Shown here: piece by piece, positions 59,954 through 64,000 of the stretch
How positions within the stretch are numbered: the first letter of the stretch is position 1
Layout of the letters: every line of letters begins with the position of its first letter
Assembly (NCBI GenBank): GCA_947631995.1
Contig: CANRNT010000006.1
Span: forward strand, 1 to 64,000
From: an uncultured Clostridia bacterium
GTDB lineage: Bacteria; Bacillota; Clostridia; Oscillospirales; Ruminococcaceae
Direction: 5' to 3'
Length of the DNA: 64,000 nucleotides
Position numbers and translations under genes: made by a program
The notes under the pieces: model-generated
Told to the model about the DNA's origin: nothing
Databases searched by the model: none
Seen by the model: only the letters and a program-made list of their open reading frames with translations

Positions 59954-60739
59954 TTATATTTTTTTCAATTCTGCTATGGCAGCATAATGCAAAACATCAA
60001 ATTCTTTGGGAGCGACTTCGGATAAAAGTTTCAAATGTTCCTGCTCCCAAGCGTTTATCTCATCTTCCGACAGAGAAGCTCCTATCCCTCGGCAGGCTTT
60101 TATTCTGCCATTCCAGCTTTCCCGTGTAAAATGCACATTTATAGGATATTCTTCATGATAAATAAGCTCAAATCGCTCATTATAACATTCGGGGATAAAT
60201 ATCGGGTGAATCGTCTCTCCCGCGCCGCTCCAATCAGGGTTGTATTTTAACACAAGCGCCTCGCTTGCGTTTGCAATTCTATCTTCAAAAGGCAGCCACG
60301 CCATGTATAACACCAGAATTCGTCCGTTCGGCTTAAGCATACGATACATCTTCGGCATGATCTGCTCGTGATCAAAATACCAAAAGCATTGGCAGGCAGT
60401 AATGACGTCAAACGAATTGTCGGGGAATTGCAGATCCTCTGCCGACATTGTGTAATAGTCAATATTCAACCCTTTGGAGAGTAGGACAGCCTGTTCGATC
60501 TGCTTTTCGGAAATATCCGTGCCGATCCATTTTGCACCATACCGATACATATTTCTTGGCAATACACCTGTCCCCGTGCCAATATCAAGAACGGTTTGCC
60601 CGTCAACGCAGAGCTTGCGTTCTGTTATTTTATCATAAAATTCCTGCGGGTAAATATCACGAAATTTTGCATAATCTTCTGATGTTTTACCCCAGTCAAA
60701 CGGCTTCCCTCCATCTATATTTTTGTTTATGATATTCAT
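59954..60739 (-). CDS. Class I SAM-dependent methyltransferase
   Basis: 261 residues. Motif I VLDIGTGTGVLPR, acidic end of strand 2 IGTDIS, motif for strand 4 FDVITACQCFWYFD. Methyltransf_11 type small-molecule enzyme; substrate unknown. Ribosome site GGAGG before ATG. Confidence 0.87.
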   Translation of the reverse strand: MNIINKNIDGGKPFDWGKTSEDYAKFRDIYPQEFYDKITERKLCVDGQTVLDIGTGTGVLPRNMYRYGAKWIGTDISEKQIEQAVLLSKGLNIDYYTMSAEDLQFPDNSFDVITACQCFWYFDHEQIMPKMYRMLKPNGRILVLYMAWLPFEDRIANASEALVLKYNPDWSGAGETIHPIFIPECYNERFELIYHEEYPINVHFTRESWNGRIKACRGIGASLSEDEINAWEQEHLKLLSEVAPKEFDVLHYAAIAELKKI

Positions 60740-60831
60740 GGTTATTTCCTCCAGATCATGTTTTTCGCTCTGATCTTCTTTCCGAAAAACAGGGAGTTTA
60801 TATAGCGGCTCTCCACTGCTATAATTTAAAA

Positions 60832-61602
60832 TTATTTTACAGCAGTCATAAACAATCGGGAAAATCTGAATATGATATCGCCGTTTTGCTGAATCGGATA
60901 ATATCTTTGCGTTTCCGTCAGGACGTCAATTTCAAATTCACCCTTGTCGTTGTCGCTAAGCTGCTCCAGAAACGGGCGCAGGCCTGTACCCTTGTACCAT
61001 TCTACGATACTTTGATGTGAAGGCATTGAATGAAAATAAGTAGTCTCCCACATTCGGAAGTTACTGGAAAGACCTGATAATATATCAAAGTATTCTTCTT
61101 CAGTCAGGACATGAAAAACTCTTGAAACAGGGATCTTCCGCTTCCATTTTTCGGATTTGGCAACGCTCTTTACAATTCTGTGCATCGGGTGTTTGTCTTG
61201 CTGCGGTATCTGGATCGCGAGTGTCCCATTCTCATTAAGAAGTCCCATCAGTCTTTTGATAAGAAGCCTGTGATCAGGTATCCATTGGATACAGGCATTT
61301 GAAAAAACAACATCGAATCTATCGGAGATATTGACAATATCTTTTTCTGCATCTAATTTAATAAACTCAATTTCAGGATCGTTTTTTCTTGCGGCGGCGA
61401 GCATATCGTCCGAATTATCCGCGCCGATGATCTTGGCGTTTGGAAATCTTCTTTTTAATACCGCAGTACTGTTGCCGATGCCACATCCAACGTCAAGGGC
61501 TGAACGCACATTCTCAGAATTTATTGAATTGGCAAGATCTATTGCAGGCAGAGTCCGTTCTTTTTTAAATTTGCTGTATTGTTCTGCATTCCAATTGAAC
61601 AT
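60832..61602 (-). CDS. Trans-aconitate 2-methyltransferase-like enzyme
   Basis: 256 residues. N terminus MFNWNAEQYSKFKKERTLPAIDLAN matches the Tam family, SAM motif ALDVGCGIGNSTAVL, then IGADNSDDMLAAAR and FSNACIQWIPDH. Trans-aconitate methylation is the known reaction in E. coli; here it is inferred. AGGAGGA site, 15 bp after the TauE gene, so probably in the same transcript. Confidence 0.82.
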   Translation of the reverse strand: MFNWNAEQYSKFKKERTLPAIDLANSINSENVRSALDVGCGIGNSTAVLKRRFPNAKIIGADNSDDMLAAARKNDPEIEFIKLDAEKDIVNISDRFDVVFSNACIQWIPDHRLLIKRLMGLLNENGTLAIQIPQQDKHPMHRIVKSVAKSEKWKRKIPVSRVFHVLTEEEYFDILSGLSSNFRMWETTYFHSMPSHQSIVEWYKGTGLRPFLEQLSDNDKGEFEIDVLTETQRYYPIQQNGDIIFRFSRLFMTAVK

Positions 61603-61617
61603 TTTAGCATCCTCCTC

Positions 61618-62427
61618 TTAAATAACCTTTCCAAGATAGTTAATGCATATCATAGAAAGACTGAGTACGAGTAATATAACCCCCGTGACATATCCTACCA
61701 CCTTGCCGTTTACCTTGTTTGCAAACTGAGCGCTGATCAGCGAAAACAGCGTCGCGACCGCAACAGCGATCAAAAGGTGATCCCAACATTCAAGAACGAT
61801 GGTCGGTTCAATGAGGATGTGACTGACCGAGGCGATCAATGCCGTGAAGGTCATAATAAAGGTTGAGGTGCCGACTGCGGTTTTTCGCTCATAACCGAGC
61901 ATTGCTGTAAACACGATCAGCATCATCATGCCACCGCCTGAACCGAAAAATCCGGTTCCAAAACCGATAGTCAAGCCGAAGAACAAGGAAACAGCAATTT
62001 CTTTGAATGTAAGTTTTACCTTGCCGTTCTTTGGGGAATGTTCCTTTGAGTCGGGTTTTACAAGAAAGCGAATACCGATAGCAACACAAAGGAACAGCGA
62101 GAAACCTCCAAGTACCGACTGATGTGTAAAATAAGCGGCTATCGAACCGACGGTACACATAGCAATAATGCAGGCGGCGATCAGCCAACCGTGCTTTAAG
62201 TCGATTTTTTTATTTTTTGCATAAATGACGGTCGTAACAGCCGAGCCGAGTATGTCGCTTGCAAGAGCGATCGCAGTTGCCATATAAGCACCATGTTCAC
62301 CACCGAATGTCGGACACAGTACGATCATAAGAGGAACCATTGCCGTTGCCGCGCTCAGCCCTACCAAGCCTGTTCCTATGCCCGCAAGCGCTGCAGCAAG
62401 TGTTACAACGATATATTCATACAACAT
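61618..62427 (-). CDS. Sulfite exporter TauE/SafE family permease
   Basis: 269 residues from ATG 62427 (CGGAG upstream; an earlier in-frame start at 62451 lacks a site). Eight or so membrane helices with the two DUF81-type repeats: GIGTGLVGLSAATAMVPLMIV near the N terminus and GFGTGFFGSGGGMMMLIVFTAMLGYERKTAVGTSTFIM in the second half. Exports or imports small organic anions or sulfur oxyanions. Confidence 0.88.
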   Translation of the reverse strand: MLYEYIVVTLAAALAGIGTGLVGLSAATAMVPLMIVLCPTFGGEHGAYMATAIALASDILGSAVTTVIYAKNKKIDLKHGWLIAACIIAMCTVGSIAAYFTHQSVLGGFSLFLCVAIGIRFLVKPDSKEHSPKNGKVKLTFKEIAVSLFFGLTIGFGTGFFGSGGGMMMLIVFTAMLGYERKTAVGTSTFIMTFTALIASVSHILIEPTIVLECWDHLLIAVAVATLFSLISAQFANKVNGKVVGYVTGVILLVLSLSMICINYLGKVI

Positions 62428-62578
62428 ATTAACATCTCCGTGTTGCGCCAAATTACGATTAATATGAAGATACCTACATCTACCCTATACCAATATTATA
62501 CACCGCCATATTGAAAAGGTCAACAGCTTTCTGAAAGAAAAGAGACAAGCACCTCTCAAACGAGAAGTGCCTGCCAAT

Positions 62579-64000
62579 TCAGAATCTGACAATAAAATTG
62601 CAGCCATTTCCTGCATCACTTTCCACCTTGCACGAACCGCCGTGCAGATCCACTATCTGCTTCACAATGGCAAGTCCCAATCCCGAAACGCCTAGCTTAT
62701 TGCGCTGGCGATAGGTGTAGTATCTCTCCCAGATGTGTGGGATCTCATCTTGCGGAATACCGTTTCCGTAGTCGCGAACGGACAGCGAAATATGCTCATT
62801 TTCTTTTTTCAGAGTAACGGTAATTTTCTTGCTCTCACCTGTATGCCTTATCGCATTGTCAAGAAGATTATAGATAACTCTTTCAAGCTGTCGGGAATTT
62901 CCGTTTATAAACAAATTCTCGGTCAAAATGCTTTCTATCATACCGCCCTGCGTCTGAAAAAGAGGTTCAAACTGCTTTATCACTTTTTTGACAAGGCTGC
63001 TGAGATCCACATCTTCAAAATTTATCCTTTCACCGTTAGCCTGCAATTCCGAATATTCGAGAATTTCATTTACCAGTGCGCTCAATCGGTCTGTTTCCCT
63101 GATAATTATATCGCTGTCGGAGATACGCTGTTTTTCGTCATCTCCAAAATCCTTGATACTCTCGGCATATCCACGGATCATCGTTAGTGGTGTACGCAGA
63201 TCATGGGAAACATTTGCAAGAAGTTCCTGCTGATAGGTCTTTGCATTTTTCAGCTTTTCATTTGTAGAAACAAGCGTATTTTCAAGCTCGTCTATTTCAG
63301 AGCAAAATCCCTTTTGAAAATTATTTTCAAAATTTTTATCTCCGATATACCGCGCCTGATATGATAATTCAGACACCGGACGAGCAAATTTTTTTGAAAA
63401 GTAATACGAAAGAATAACAGAAACAAAAATTGATAAAACCGATACCCACAAAAGCTGTACACGGATAATGCTTGCCGCCGCACCAACTGCATCAAGCGTA
63501 ACGCTGACATAAAGCACCACGTTGTCATTCAGATATTCACCATACACATATAGCTTATCGGTTTTGTATTCGGTAATGCCGCCATCGTTTTCAAGCACCG
63601 TCAGAAAATCACTGTAATCATCAGGCAGGCTGCGATATTGAGCTTTCTGATAATTTTGCTCCTCGTCACTACGGTATGGATTTTCGCTGCTGCCATTCTG
63701 ATAATTGTAATTATGTTCACTGTACTGATAATTGCTTTTGTATTCATCGGCAGAGTATATTATATTTCCGCTTTTGTCGGTCAGATAGACCAGCAGAGAA
63801 TTTTCTCTTGCGATCTCGTCCACGGCATTAAAATTTTCATATTCATTTTCGATTTTTTCAGCCGCATTTCTTGTATTTTTTATCAGCATATGATTATAAA
63901 AATTCTGCAAAAATACTGTCTGCAAAAGCCACAGCACACTGAAAATTATCAGTGTAAAAATTAAAAAATATAAACACAGTTTTGTGCGGAATTTGATCTT
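62579..64000 (-). CDS. Sensor histidine kinase (5' end beyond the window)
   Basis: At least 473 residues; the frame is open to the window edge with a hydrophobic segment (LYFLIFTLIIFSVLWLLQ) before the extracytoplasmic sensor region rich in Asn/Tyr/Ser, so the N terminus lies outside. A second membrane helix (about ASIIRVQLLWVSVLSIFVSVILSYYF), HAMP-like linker, HisKA dimerisation domain with H in NVSHDLRTPLTMIRGY, and a HATPase_c domain (N box NLLDNAIRHT, G1 DYGNGIP, GLGLAIV). OmpR-class; the response regulator should lie upstream outside the window. Confidence 0.92.
   Translation of the reverse strand, partial: KIKFRTKLCLYFLIFTLIIFSVLWLLQTVFLQNFYNHMLIKNTRNAAEKIENEYENFNAVDEIARENSLLVYLTDKSGNIIYSADEYKSNYQYSEHNYNYQNGSSENPYRSDEEQNYQKAQYRSLPDDYSDFLTVLENDGGITEYKTDKLYVYGEYLNDNVVLYVSVTLDAVGAAASIIRVQLLWVSVLSIFVSVILSYYFSKKFARPVSELSYQARYIGDKNFENNFQKGFCSEIDELENTLVSTNEKLKNAKTYQQELLANVSHDLRTPLTMIRGYAESIKDFGDDEKQRISDSDIIIRETDRLSALVNEILEYSELQANGERINFEDVDLSSLVKKVIKQFEPLFQTQGGMIESILTENLFINGNSRQLERVIYNLLDNAIRHTGESKKITVTLKKENEHISLSVRDYGNGIPQDEIPHIWERYYTYRQRNKLGVSGLGLAIVKQIVDLHGGSCKVESDAGNGCNFIVRF

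Overview
The window looks like a chromosome segment from a Gram-positive, spore-forming-lineage anaerobe of the Clostridia, most likely a fibre-degrading Ruminococcus-like member of the Oscillospiraceae/Ruminococcaceae. This rests on the gene order (murB-rapZ-whiA-dnaE; yqfC-yqfD-phoH-ybeY-era-yqzL-recO-mutS2), consensus TTGACA-17-TATAAT promoters with AGGAGG-type ribosome sites, sporulation-associated genes (yqfC, yqfD, ylbJ-like), a GH3 xylosidase/glucosidase, and sodium bioenergetics. The species is an inference.

Layout. 0.1-1.3 kb: prs (minus). 1.5-15 kb: a plus-strand run of murD, two M42 peptidases, a GNAT protein, a methionine-gamma-lyase-family protein, hprK, a PHP phosphoesterase, murB, rapZ, whiA and dnaE. 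15-20.8 kb: one 1916-residue transglutaminase-like/DUF4011/SF1 helicase/Vsr-like nuclease, a candidate single-gene defence protein. 20.9-30.4 kb: degV, the whole F-type ATP synthase operon with a two-carboxylate (sodium-type) c subunit and a truncated epsilon, then the gamma and beta subunits of a sodium-pumping decarboxylase. 30.4-32.8 kb: AraC regulator, toroid-fold protein, YfbR-like nucleotidase.

32.8-42.45 kb is the accessory heart of the window. A Xer-type tyrosine recombinase gene (32843-33835, minus) has a recombinase-type inverted repeat in its own leader. Two elements sit in tandem at that site, between the gene and its inferred original promoter: (i) a ~1.9 kb GC-rich element with a HUH rolling-circle Rep and a catalytic-domain-only tyrosine recombinase, and (ii) a 6.6 kb AT-rich filamentous phage (inovirus) prophage. 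The prophage has Rep_trans initiator, Zot/pI ATPase, pIII-like adsorption protein, several tiny membrane coat proteins, major coat protein, pV-like ssDNA-binding protein, a cI-like repressor with a three-operator divergent switch, and a long imperfect palindrome as candidate packaging signal/origin. It is bounded by 58-bp direct repeats, each containing a perfect sigma-A promoter. Deleting both elements on paper rebuilds a perfect 12-6-12 palindrome directly between that promoter and the recombinase gene, about 150 bp downstream of mutS2. The arrangement resembles the Vibrio cholerae dif array (satellite plus CTX phage), but here in a Gram-positive with the recombinase gene linked to its site.

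42.5-49.8 kb: minus-strand housekeeping block mutS2-recO-yqzL-era-ybeY-phoH-yqfD-yqfC. 49.9-54.9 kb: ylbJ-like protein, a small Cys protein, GH3 enzyme, a possible cysteine-peptidase-fold protein, ComEA-like protein. 55.1-55.44 kb: tRNA-Leu(CAG) preceded by two tandem copies of its 5' half. 55.4-64 kb: a degraded accessory stretch (GyrI-like and MATE pseudogenes, repeat-rich noncoding DNA) with a PNPOx-fold protein, WYL regulator, sugar acetyltransferase, MmcQ/YjbR protein, two methyltransferases, a TauE/SafE permease and a sensor kinase cut by the window edge.
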